In this document: in pieces, positions 24,683 to 32,583 of the stretch | How positions within the stretch are numbered: the stretch's first letter is position 1 | Layout: each line of letters starts with the position of its first letter | Assembly (NCBI RefSeq): GCF_900231835.1 | Contig: NZ_OCTN01000007.1 | Span: 1-64,000 of the forward strand | Reading direction: 5' to 3' | DNA length: 64,000 nt | DNA from: Pontivivens marinum | Lineage (GTDB): Bacteria > Pseudomonadota > Alphaproteobacteria > Rhodobacterales > Rhodobacteraceae | The notes under the pieces: model-generated | What the model was told of the DNA's origin: nothing | Seen by the model: only the letters and a program-made list of their open reading frames with translations | Databases searched by the model: none | Program-made: the position numbers and the translations under genes

Positions 24683-24698
24683 GTTTTGAAGTCAAAAC
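24683..24698. promoter_or_regulatory. Perfect 16-bp palindrome between divergent genes
   Basis: GTTTTGA, AG, TCAAAAC: perfect 7-bp arms in the 170-base region between the divergent porin-like and YcaQ-like genes. It has the size and placement of a repressor operator. No regulator gene for it is adjacent. Confidence 0.4.
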
Positions 24699-24766
24699 AG
24701 CATGACGCGGCTAGACTTGGCGGGATAGATGCCGTTCACTATGTGTTCGCAACTGGGTAGGGACGC

Positions 24767-25945
24767 ATGCAGGCTCTTCGTATTCATAACAAGCAAGCAC
24801 GCCAGCTATGGTTGAACGCGCAGGGATTGGCGGCATCGCCAACCGGACCGGTTGATGTACTGGGCACCATTCGTGATTTGGGGTTTGTGCAACTGGATTC
24901 CATTCAGATTGTCGCCCGCGCGCATCACCATATCCTGTGGAGCCGTAACCAGAATTACCGCGAGCCGATGCTGGATCGCGTGTTGGCGACGGATCGAGCT
25001 GTTTTCGAGCACTTCACTCATGATGCATCCGTCATTCCCATGGACTACTTGCCAATGTGGCAGCGGCAGTTTCAGCGTAAAAAGGATATGCTGGACCGCG
25101 CTGGCTGGTTTCGCGGCTTACCCGATGCGGCAGCGCGTCAGGTGATAAAGGATCGCATCCGGCGTGAGGGCGCGCTGTCCACACACGCCTTCGATACAAA
25201 AATTGCGGGGCCTAAACAGATGTGGTCGCGTCCGCCGCATAAGCTGGCGCTGGATTACATGTGGTACACGGGCGAGCTGGCAACCAGCCACCGGCAAAAC
25301 TTCAAGAAGTATTATGATCTGGCCGACCGGATTTTCCCAACAGCACCGCTGGATGCGCCAACTGATCAGCAGCAGGTCGATTGGCTGTGCAATGGGGCGT
25401 TGCACCGAATGGGTTTTGGCAGTGCCGGGGATGTAAAGCGATACTGGGATGCCGTCAGTCGTGAGGATGTGCAGGGCTGGCTGGATCGCATGCATGCCAC
25501 GCTGCGCCCCGTGCAGGTGCAGACCGCGCAGGGCGATTGGGTCAGCGCCCTTGCCTCTGAAAATATCGAGGATCGCTTGGCAGAGATGCAGCCCGTCACC
25601 TCACGCCTGCGTATCCTCAACCCGTTTGATCCGGTCATTCGGGATCGCAACCGGCTAAGCCGCCTGTTCGGGTTCGAGTATCGGGTTGAGATGTTCGTGC
25701 CTGCCGCCAAACGTATCTGGGGCTACTATGTGTTTCCCATTCTGGAGGGGCAACGCTTTGTCGGTCGGATCGAGGTGAAGGCGGATCGTAAGAAATCTAC
25801 GCTGACCGTTCTGAATTTCTGGCCCGAGCAGGGCGTGCGCTGGCCTGATAGCAAGCATCAGAAATTGCGGGCGGAACTGGACCGGATGCGCCGCTTCGTC
25901 GGGGTTGATGCTGTAATTTGGGACGCTGAAATCGCGCAAACGTGA
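24767..25945 (+). CDS. ycaQ: YcaQ/AlkX-like winged-helix DNA glycosylase
   Basis: A 392-residue HTH_42 (DUF1006) protein. It opens with the family N-terminus (HNKQARQLWLNAQGL, then GFVQLDSIQIVARAHHHILWSR) and has the signature NPFDPVIRDRNRLSRLFGFEY followed by EMFVPAAKRIWGYYVFPIL. E. coli YcaQ/AlkX unhooks interstrand DNA crosslinks and removes N-alkyl bases. The family is cytoplasmic and monofunctional. It is divergent from the porin-like gene and precedes a GST gene. Placement beside a biosynthetic locus hints at self-protection from a DNA-reactive product, but these genes are also common outside such loci. Confidence 0.86.
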   Translation: MQALRIHNKQARQLWLNAQGLAASPTGPVDVLGTIRDLGFVQLDSIQIVARAHHHILWSRNQNYREPMLDRVLATDRAVFEHFTHDASVIPMDYLPMWQRQFQRKKDMLDRAGWFRGLPDAAARQVIKDRIRREGALSTHAFDTKIAGPKQMWSRPPHKLALDYMWYTGELATSHRQNFKKYYDLADRIFPTAPLDAPTDQQQVDWLCNGALHRMGFGSAGDVKRYWDAVSREDVQGWLDRMHATLRPVQVQTAQGDWVSALASENIEDRLAEMQPVTSRLRILNPFDPVIRDRNRLSRLFGFEYRVEMFVPAAKRIWGYYVFPILEGQRFVGRIEVKADRKKSTLTVLNFWPEQGVRWPDSKHQKLRAELDRMRRFVGVDAVIWDAEIAQT

Positions 25946-26024
25946 AGTTGCGCGAAAACATCTGGGCAAACGGCGCGCGCATTGCGATGAGTATGGGCAT
26001 GTAATTTGCCCCTTGGAGTTTCCA

Positions 26025-26630
26025 ATGAAGTTTTTCCACTCTCCCCGTTCCTGCTCGCTAGGCATCCACATCATACTGGAGGAGCTGGGCATTGAGTACG
26101 ATCTGAACATCGTAAATGTCCGGGAGGGTGAGCAGCGCCGCCCCGAATATCTGGCGATCAACCCGCTGGGTAAGGTGCCTACGATCGTGCGTGATGATGA
26201 GGGTGTGCTGACCGAATTTCAGACCATCGCTTTCTGGCTGAGCCGCACATATCCCGACGCAAAGCTGATGCCCGAGGATGTTTCCGGTCAGGCGCGGGTT
26301 CTGGAATTACTCGACTATATCGTCGCCAGCCTGCACATGCGCGGCGCGACGCTGGTGATCCGCCCCAGCCTGTTTGCCGAAACACCCGAGGGTCAGGCCG
26401 AGGTTCAGACCGCAGGGCGTGCCGCCTTGGTCAAGGGTTTGGCGGAGCTGGACGGACGCTTGGGCGATAACGAATACCTGCTGGGCGATACCTTTACCGC
26501 GGCGGATGCAGCAGCGTTCTATCTGCTGAGCTGGATGCCCGGTCTGGAGATTGATCGCGGTGCAAACCTGAACGCATATTTCGACCGGATGCTTGCGCGT
26601 CCGGCCGTGCAACGTGCTGTCGCTGTGTGA
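26025..26630 (+). CDS. Glutathione S-transferase
   Basis: A 201-residue GST of the beta-class-like type. The N-terminal thioredoxin-fold domain opens MKFFHSPRSCSLGIHI (Ser/Cys active region), with cis-Pro in NPLGKVPTI and the SNAIL-like position EFQTIAFWL. The C-terminal helical domain has YLLGDTFTAADAAAFYLLSW. It conjugates glutathione to electrophiles or reduces disulfides in the cytoplasm. I chose the ATG at 26025, with TTGGAG upstream, over 26013. Its stop abuts the stop of the convergent permease gene exactly (TGATCA). Confidence 0.9.
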   Translation: MKFFHSPRSCSLGIHIILEELGIEYDLNIVNVREGEQRRPEYLAINPLGKVPTIVRDDEGVLTEFQTIAFWLSRTYPDAKLMPEDVSGQARVLELLDYIVASLHMRGATLVIRPSLFAETPEGQAEVQTAGRAALVKGLAELDGRLGDNEYLLGDTFTAADAAAFYLLSWMPGLEIDRGANLNAYFDRMLARPAVQRAVAV

Positions 26631-27683
26631 TCACAAGGTCGTCCACAGTTGAAAGACGACCCCGGCGGTGAATGACCCGGCCAGTGCGATTCCGATATAC
26701 AGGAAAAACACTGGCCGTTTCACCAAGGCCCAAACAGCAATCGCGGCGGGCAGGGATGTCACGCCCCCAGCCACAAGGAAGGCGAGGCCCGCGCCCGGTG
26801 CCATTCCCTGTCCAATCAGTCCACCAACCAGTGGCAGTGCGGCATAGCCGTTCAGATAGGCGGGCACCCCGACCACAGTCGCAATTCCGATGGGGGCAAT
26901 ACCTGTACCGCCTAACGAGCGTGCGACCAGATCGGCGGGCAACCATGCCAGCATCAGGCTTTCCAACAGAAATGCTACGGTTAGCCATTTGGCCAGGAAC
27001 AGCGTGGTTTTGAGCGCCTCACGCAGGAACTTCTGAACCCGTGTTTCATCGTGCCAGAATGCCCAGACAACAGGCTTGGGCGAGCGGGCAGATGCACCAC
27101 CACAGCCGCCATTGCCGACGCCATCGCGCAGCGGGTCGGACAGCGCACCGGCGCGTGACATGGTGTGCACCACAACCCCGCCGAGGACACCCAGACTGAC
27201 CGCTGCCACCGTCTTGGCTATCGCGAACTCTACCCCCAAAACGCCAGTGGTTAGTACAAACATTGACGGGTCCATGACCGGAGAGGCCAGCCAGAACGCC
27301 ATCACCGCCGATAGCGGAACGCCCATGGCCAGCAATGCCGCAATCAACGGAATGACTCCGCACGAGCAAAAGGGCGAGAGCCCGCCAGCAATCGCCGCGA
27401 TTACGATCATCACCGCAGGCGATCCGGTAAAGGCCCGCGCAATCAACCCATCCGCCCCCGTCGCCCCTGCATAGGCCGCAATCCCGATGGATAGCAGCAG
27501 GAATGGCGCAACATCGCGTAGGTTGATTGCTGTGAATTGGGCGCTGCTGACCCCTTGGGCCGGCTCGAAGATGAGCAGGGCGGCTAGAAGAACGGCGGCG
27601 AACAGCCAGACCTTTTCCTTTGCCCAGATTGTGCGGATGATATCCGACAGGGATGTACGTTGGGGATGCGGGATGTCACTCAT
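26631..27683 (-). CDS. DUF318/ArsP-like permease
   Basis: A 350-residue membrane protein with about eight TM helices. It shows the two permease_DUF318 halves: GLSPFCSCGVIPLIAALLAMGVPL with the Cys pair, and GVPAYLNGYAALPLVGGLIGQGM. A Gly/Cys-rich cytoplasmic stretch (GNGGCGG) lies in the central loop. ArsP members export methylarsenite. The ATG at 27683 has AAGGA upstream. An ArsR-family repressor gene lies 52 bases upstream on the same strand, implying metal(loid)- or redox-responsive expression. The substrate could also be another thiol-reactive compound. Confidence 0.84.
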   Translation of the reverse strand: MSDIPHPQRTSLSDIIRTIWAKEKVWLFAAVLLAALLIFEPAQGVSSAQFTAINLRDVAPFLLLSIGIAAYAGATGADGLIARAFTGSPAVMIVIAAIAGGLSPFCSCGVIPLIAALLAMGVPLSAVMAFWLASPVMDPSMFVLTTGVLGVEFAIAKTVAAVSLGVLGGVVVHTMSRAGALSDPLRDGVGNGGCGGASARSPKPVVWAFWHDETRVQKFLREALKTTLFLAKWLTVAFLLESLMLAWLPADLVARSLGGTGIAPIGIATVVGVPAYLNGYAALPLVGGLIGQGMAPGAGLAFLVAGGVTSLPAAIAVWALVKRPVFFLYIGIALAGSFTAGVVFQLWTTL

Positions 27684-27735
27684 TTCGATATCCTTAGATA
27701 TATAGTTATATTTGATGTGAGAAAACAGCGCCTCG

Positions 27736-28050
27736 TCACGCTGCATCCTCCTGTGTCAGAGTCACGCCAACGCAGCATTCTGCGGTCAGGAAGGACACAA
27801 CCTGTCGCATGGCGTCGTAATCCACACTGTTCACGATCTGCCGACCGTGCCGTTCCTGTAGGACCAGTCCGGCATCGACTAATGCGCGCAGGTGATGGGC
27901 GAGTGTTGAGGGGGCCATATCCAGATGATGACCGATTTCCCCAACATTCAGGCCATCCTGACCGGCACGAACCAACAGGCGAAAGATCGCGAGGCGGGTG
28001 TCATGGCCAAGGGCGGCAAGCGATAAGGCAGCGGTTGAATGTGTTGTCAT
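27736..28050 (-). CDS. ArsR-family metalloregulator
   Basis: A 104-residue winged-helix repressor. The DNA-binding part has LGHDTRLAIFRLL, NVGEIGHHLDMAPSTLAHHLRAL and the wing VLQERHGRQIVNS. The C-terminus ends TAECCVGVTLTQ, a vicinal Cys pair typical of ArsR proteins that sense As(III)/Sb(III) or other thiophiles. ATG at 28050; a TTG at 28059 would add three residues. It precedes and probably represses the DUF318 permease gene. An AT-rich region between them is the likely operator site, but I could not define it. Confidence 0.9.
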   Translation of the reverse strand: MTTHSTAALSLAALGHDTRLAIFRLLVRAGQDGLNVGEIGHHLDMAPSTLAHHLRALVDAGLVLQERHGRQIVNSVDYDAMRQVVSFLTAECCVGVTLTQEDAA

Positions 28051-28094
28051 AGGAATCAATATAACTAGTTTATTCGTTTAGTCAACGGGCAGCG

Positions 28095-29111
28095 CTATCG
28101 CCCGAAAATCCGTCCGAAAAGCGGCGCACCGATAATGACAATCAGGATGCGCAAAACATGGTGTGCAATGACAAAGGCCATATCGGCCCCCACGATCAAC
28201 GCCAAAATCGCCATCTCTGCCTGTCCACCGGGCGCAAAGGCCAGCAGGGTTTCCAGCGGTGGGGCGAGGTTGAAGAAGTAGATTCCTTCGGCAAAGATGA
28301 CTGTCAGCACCAGCAGGATCACGCAGAAACCCAATGCGGCGGTCAGGTCGATGCGGATCTCCCTCAGGGTGATGCCTGCATATTTTACGCCCACCGTCAT
28401 GCCGATGAAAAATTGCGCGGCATAGATCGCCTCCACCGGCGGGCGATGTTGCAACAGGCCGCTCAGCGCGCAGATCGCGGCGAGGATCATCGGGCCGAGG
28501 ATCGAGGCTCCGAACAGGCCAACCCGCTCCGCTACCTTCCATCCGACCAGCCCGCAGATCACCATCAGCCCCAGTTGCGACAGCGCGATAGAGGAGGCAG
28601 GCGCACCGGGCGGGACGCTTAGATCAACATCCCAATAGGCACGCAGGATAAAGGGCAGGGTGGCCACGATGAACAGAACACGGGTTGCATGGACCAGTGA
28701 CATGGCGCGCACGTCACCGCCTGCTTCCTCGCCAAAGATCAGCATATCTTGCAGGCCACCGGGCATGGCAGAGTAGTAAGCCGTTGGGAAATCGAAGCCC
28801 CACAATCGCTGGAAATAGGGAACCCCGATCGCACCGATCAGCGCGGTCATGACAGGGATCAAAAGCAGCGTCGGCCACATGCCGGCCATGGATGCCAGCA
28901 GCGCCGTCGTGAAAGTTGCCCCCACCGCAACGCCCAAAATGCCCCGCATCGCTGTGGTCAGCGTGCCGATTGTTTTCAACTTCGCGCCTAGTAATGCCGC
29001 CACGAGGCAGGCCAAAATCGGGCCGAGCAGCCATGGCAGCGGTAAATCAAGCGCGATAAACGTGGCAACGCCAGCGCCAGCGATGGTGAAAGTTGCGAGG
29101 ATGCGGATCAT
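28095..29111 (-). CDS. AbrB-family membrane transporter
   Basis: A 338-residue membrane protein with the duplicated AbrB (COG3180) pattern. Each half begins with LPWLLGPILACLVAALLG or GLFGASILGPMILAAICAL and ends near an AMPGGLQDML or FAPGGQAEMA motif. About ten TM helices. The family is uncharacterised; some members are annotated as putative ammonia monooxygenase or regulators without proof. ATG at 29111 overlaps the stop of the upstream GntR gene. The substrate is unknown; co-control by that regulator is likely. Confidence 0.84.
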   Translation of the reverse strand: MIRILATFTIAGAGVATFIALDLPLPWLLGPILACLVAALLGAKLKTIGTLTTAMRGILGVAVGATFTTALLASMAGMWPTLLLIPVMTALIGAIGVPYFQRLWGFDFPTAYYSAMPGGLQDMLIFGEEAGGDVRAMSLVHATRVLFIVATLPFILRAYWDVDLSVPPGAPASSIALSQLGLMVICGLVGWKVAERVGLFGASILGPMILAAICALSGLLQHRPPVEAIYAAQFFIGMTVGVKYAGITLREIRIDLTAALGFCVILLVLTVIFAEGIYFFNLAPPLETLLAFAPGGQAEMAILALIVGADMAFVIAHHVLRILIVIIGAPLFGRIFGR

Positions 29112-29752
29112 GTGCGCATCGCCATTAACCGGTGCCTCAGGGATGTTTGCAGGTGCTCCTGCGCAGCCGCCCCTGCACGTTGGGCATCGCCCTGCCGGAT
29201 TGCGTCGATAATCTGTGCATGTTGGGCGCAAACCACCGCGAGCCTTTCATCATCGCCCAATGTTGTCGGGCCGAGCAGCAGCATTGCATTGGTCAAAGTG
29301 CGCGTTGACCCCAGCAGAAAACGGTTGCGGGTCGCCAGATATAGACACCTGTGGAATTGCTGGTTGATCGTCGCGGCACGATGCGGGTCCAGTGCTGCGG
29401 CCTCAATCGCAGTGTTGAGCGCGGCCATCTCATCCGTTTCAGCCTCAAGCGCATGTTTTGCGGCCATCTCGGCAGCGGTGCGTTCCAGGACAGCGCGCAT
29501 CTCGTATAGCTCCACGACCTCGGTATGGCTGAGCTGCCGGATGACGGCGCCGATGCGGGGGCGGTGCTCGATAATACCGTCCGCCTCAAGCCGTCGCAGG
29601 GCTTCTCGGATGGGGGTGCGTGATATGCTCAACCGGTCGGCGATATCGGTTTCGCGCAGACGTTCGCCGGGGTGAAAGTCACCACGGGAAATGGCGTCGT
29701 AAAGCTGGGAGTAGGCCAGCTCACCCTGTGACATATCTGTGGTCTCGGGCAT
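29108..29752 (-). CDS. GntR/FadR-family (FCD) transcriptional regulator
   Basis: A 214-residue FadR-subfamily regulator. The winged-helix N-terminus has YDAISRGDFHPGERLRETDIADRLSISRTPIREALRRLEADGI. The FCD ligand domain has YEMRAVLERTAAEMAA, then QFHRCLYLATRN and the metal/ligand His in AQHAQIIDAI. The ATG at 29752 has AAGGATTG upstream. A perfect palindrome 11 bases upstream of the start suggests autoregulation. It is translationally coupled to the AbrB-type transporter gene, probably its target. Effector likely a carboxylate, as in this family; unproven. Confidence 0.92.
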   Translation of the reverse strand: MPETTDMSQGELAYSQLYDAISRGDFHPGERLRETDIADRLSISRTPIREALRRLEADGIIEHRPRIGAVIRQLSHTEVVELYEMRAVLERTAAEMAAKHALEAETDEMAALNTAIEAAALDPHRAATINQQFHRCLYLATRNRFLLGSTRTLTNAMLLLGPTTLGDDERLAVVCAQHAQIIDAIRQGDAQRAGAAAQEHLQTSLRHRLMAMRT

Positions 29753-29762
29753 GGTCAATCCT

Positions 29763-29780
29763 TGTATCCAGTTGGATACA
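29763..29780. promoter_or_regulatory. GntR-type operator palindrome
   Basis: TGTATCCA, GT, TGGATACA: perfect 8-bp arms immediately upstream of the GntR-family gene. FadR-subfamily operators have this form and AT-rich half-sites, so autoregulation of the regulator/transporter operon is likely. It also argues against a start upstream of 29752. Confidence 0.68.
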
Positions 29781-29987
29781 CGCTTGCTATACCCATTGCT
29801 GATCGGAGTCAAAGCTGGGTCGGGTCAGCGTTTCGTGCATATTTCAAAGCGCTATGAGGCTGCTTGGGCTCCGCCACGCTACTTACTGAAAAGATTGGAT
29901 TATCTAGGATTTGGCAACCTCAAGCGCATGAGTGGTCAGGTGCTATGTGATTTTGGCCTCGTGCAATTCTTGCGAGATATTGCTTGC

Positions 29988-30001
29988 CGAAACCGGTTTC
30001 G
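29988..30001. promoter_or_regulatory. LacI-type operator palindrome
   Basis: CGAAACCGGTTTCG, a perfect 14-bp palindrome with the central CG pair characteristic of LacI-family operators. It ends 31 bases before the start of the LacI-family gene. It probably mediates autoregulation of the sugar-utilisation operon. The region between the GntR operator and this site (29781-29987) holds no gene I can support. Confidence 0.7.
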
Positions 30002-30032
30002 TTGTTGAGCTTGAGTCGCAGGAGGATACCAG

Positions 30033-31106
30033 TTGGCGGTTGAGCGACATCATGATGACCTGCGATCACAGCGTCTGCGTGTGACCATTTCGGATGTTTC
30101 CGACGCCTTGGGCGTGACCAAATCGACTGTATCGCGGGCACTGAACGGCTATTCCGATATCTCCGAGGCGACCCGCCTGCGGGTGCGGCGGATGGCGGAT
30201 AAGATGGGTTATCGCCCGTTGAGCCACGCACAGGCAATTCGTACCGGTCGGACCAAATCGCTGGGCTTGGTGATCCAGCTTTCCGATCACGATGCGCAAC
30301 GCCCATTTCTAGCAGAGTTCCTGGCCGGTCTGTCACAGGGCGCCAGTCAGGAGGGGTGGACCCTGACCATCGCTGCAAGTGACAGTCAGGACGCCGCGCT
30401 TGAAACGTTCCGCTCCATGATTTCGGATCGCAAGGCGGACGGCTTTATCCTGCCTCGCACGCTGAGCAAGGATCCTAGGGTTGAGCTGCTGCGCGCTGCC
30501 GATGTGCCCTTTGTTCTGTTTGGCCGCGCGGATGATCCGACGGGGTGCGCGTGGTTCGATGTGTTGGGCGAGGATGCGATGCATGACGCCGTGCGCCATC
30601 TGGCTGCGCTGGGACATCGGCGTATCGGGTTTATCAATGGCGGTATGCAATACACCTATGCCCCGTTGCGGCGCGATGGTTTCCTGAGCGCTATGGCGCA
30701 GGAGGGGCTGCCGATTGATCCCGCGCATATGTGCGAGGACGCCGTGACCATCGGACAGGGTGAGGTTGCCGCGTTGGAAATCCTGTCCAGTGAAACGCCA
30801 CCGACCGCGATTATTTGTGCCGTCGATATGTCCGCGCTGGGCGTTTACCGCGCGGCGGCGGGGCAGGGGCTGTCCATCGGGCGGGACCTGTCGGTTATCG
30901 CCTATGACGGCACGCCGGATGGCTCGTATTTGACGCCGCCACTGTCAACATTTTCGGTCGATTTTACACAGGCGGGTAAACGGCTTAGCGCGCTGCTGAT
31001 CCGCCGCATCATGGGTGAGCCGGTCGAGAACCTGCGTGAAACCGTCCATGCGCAATTTCTGGATCGCGGGTCTGCGGGCCCGCCACCACAGCATTCGCAC
31101 GACTGA
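30033..31106 (+). CDS. aglR: LacI-family transcriptional regulator
   Basis: A 357-residue LacI-family repressor. HTH: TISDVSDALGVTKSTVSRALNGYSDISEATRLRVRRMADKMGY (about 17-60). The PBP-like ligand domain follows, with LFGRADDPTGCAWFDVLGEDAM, GHRRIGFINGG and the ICAVDMSALGVYRAA segment. It starts with TTG, but AGGAGG lies at good spacing. It sits at the head of a sugar ABC operon as AglR does in related bacteria, and a LacI-type palindrome lies upstream. The inducer is probably the transported glycoside. The gene name is by context. Confidence 0.9.
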   Translation: MAVERHHDDLRSQRLRVTISDVSDALGVTKSTVSRALNGYSDISEATRLRVRRMADKMGYRPLSHAQAIRTGRTKSLGLVIQLSDHDAQRPFLAEFLAGLSQGASQEGWTLTIAASDSQDAALETFRSMISDRKADGFILPRTLSKDPRVELLRAADVPFVLFGRADDPTGCAWFDVLGEDAMHDAVRHLAALGHRRIGFINGGMQYTYAPLRRDGFLSAMAQEGLPIDPAHMCEDAVTIGQGEVAALEILSSETPPTAIICAVDMSALGVYRAAAGQGLSIGRDLSVIAYDGTPDGSYLTPPLSTFSVDFTQAGKRLSALLIRRIMGEPVENLRETVHAQFLDRGSAGPPPQHSHD

Positions 31107-31160
31107 ACAAAGATATCAGCGTGCAAATTAGACCAACAATTTCAACGGGAGGACTACCAA

Positions 31161-32507
31161 ATGAAACATAAGACCCTAATGATGTCAGGGGCGGCCACTG
31201 CGCTGATCCTATCATGTGCGGCTGCAAGTGCTGAGGAACTGCGGTTCTGGACAACTGAGGAACAGCCAGAGCGTTTGGCCCGTCAGGAACAGATGGCCGC
31301 CGATTTCGCCGCTGCATCCGGCCACACGGTTGAGGTGATCCCCGTGACTGAGTCCGATTTGGGCACACGCGCCACTGCGGCCTATGCTGCGGGCGATCTG
31401 CCTGACGTGATCTACCACACGCTGCAATACGCCCTGCCATGGGCCGATGCCGGCATTCTGGATACAGATGCCGCGACCGACATTATCGAGGCGCTGGGCG
31501 CTGATACCTTCGCATCCGGTGCGCTGGGCATGGCGGCGACGGCTGATGGCTTTGCCTCGGTTCCGGCGGATGGCTGGACGCAGATGGTCGTGTACCGCGC
31601 TGATCTGTTCGAGGCGAACGGGCTAGAGGCACCAACCACCTATGCCAACGTTCTGGCCGCTGTTGATGCCCTGCACAACCCGCCAGAGATGTACGGATTT
31701 GTTGCTGCGACCAAGATTGACGAGGGGTTCATGAGCCAGGTTCTGGAGCACGTGTTCCTCGCCAATGGCGTGTCGCCTGTTGGGCCGGATGGCGTTCAGC
31801 CGCTGGATGAAACAGCGACGATCGAGGTTCTGGAATTCTACAAGGCCATCGCTGAGGCATCCCCTCCCGGTGATCTTTACTGGGATCAGTCGCGCTCGCT
31901 GTACTTCTCGGGCAATGCGGCGATGATCATCTGGTCGCCATTCATCCTTGATGAACTGGCCGGTCTACGCGACAGCGCTCCACCCACGATCAACGACGAT
32001 CCTACCTCCTCCGATCTGGCGGCGGCGACGGGTATTGTGACCAACTTTGCAGGTCCATCGAACCCTGATGGCGCTGCATGGGGTGATATCCGTTACTTCG
32101 GCGTAACCTCCGATGCATCCACCGATGCGGCGATGGAGTTCGTGGAATATTCGCTGGGTGAGGGCTACGGCTCCACTCTGGCCATCGCGCCTGAGGGCAA
32201 GTTCCCGGTACGTCGTGGTACAGCGGACAACCCGACCGAGTTCACGGACCTGTGGGCTACACTGGACGTTGGCGTAGATCGCCGCGCGCCGTTGGGTGAT
32301 CTGTATGCCCAAGAGATGATCGACGAAATCGTCGGTGGTCTGGATGTGGCACAGCGTTGGGGTGTTGAGGATGGGCAGCTTGCTGCGGCATCCAAGATCA
32401 TCAACTCGCAGGTCATCAACCGCTTGGTCCGCGAATATATTGATGGTGAGCGTGACGCAGCCGCAACTGTTGTTGCGCTGAACGAGGCTATCGCCTCCGT
32501 CGAGTAA
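31161..32507 (+). CDS. Sugar ABC transporter substrate-binding protein
   Basis: A 448-residue periplasmic family-1 extracellular solute-binding protein, AglE-like. Signal peptide MKHKTLMMSGAATALILSCAAASA precedes EELRFWTTEEQPERL. The protein shows the usual two-lobe layout, with YRADLFEANGLEAPTTYANVLAAVDAL and GNAAMIIWSPF. It captures a glycoside and delivers it to the two permeases downstream. A terminator-like hairpin after the gene fits higher expression of this component. The next genes encode both permeases, a GH63-like hydrolase and the ATPase. The ligand is not readable; a glucosyl- or mannosyl-glycerate-type osmolyte is suggested by the hydrolase. Confidence 0.9.
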   Translation: MKHKTLMMSGAATALILSCAAASAEELRFWTTEEQPERLARQEQMAADFAAASGHTVEVIPVTESDLGTRATAAYAAGDLPDVIYHTLQYALPWADAGILDTDAATDIIEALGADTFASGALGMAATADGFASVPADGWTQMVVYRADLFEANGLEAPTTYANVLAAVDALHNPPEMYGFVAATKIDEGFMSQVLEHVFLANGVSPVGPDGVQPLDETATIEVLEFYKAIAEASPPGDLYWDQSRSLYFSGNAAMIIWSPFILDELAGLRDSAPPTINDDPTSSDLAAATGIVTNFAGPSNPDGAAWGDIRYFGVTSDASTDAAMEFVEYSLGEGYGSTLAIAPEGKFPVRRGTADNPTEFTDLWATLDVGVDRRAPLGDLYAQEMIDEIVGGLDVAQRWGVEDGQLAAASKIINSQVINRLVREYIDGERDAAATVVALNEAIASVE

Positions 32508-32518
32508 GCCTAAACCGG

Positions 32519-32547
32519 AAACGGGGCCGCCTATGCCGGCCCCGTTT
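32519..32547 (+). terminator. Attenuator-like hairpin after the binding-protein gene
   Basis: AAACGGGGCCG and CGGCCCCGTTT form an 11-bp perfect stem with a 7-base loop, followed by TTCC. It lies between the solute-binding-protein and permease genes, the usual place for partial termination that sets binding protein above membrane components. Confidence 0.75.
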
Positions 32548-32583
32548 TCCCCTGCGTGATCCTGATCGGAGCACTTTGCCCAA

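Noticed and set aside
29739-30008. 89-residue ORF upstream of the LacI-family gene
   Set aside because: It spans two operator-like palindromes and the promoter region, with no motif and no ribosome-binding site.
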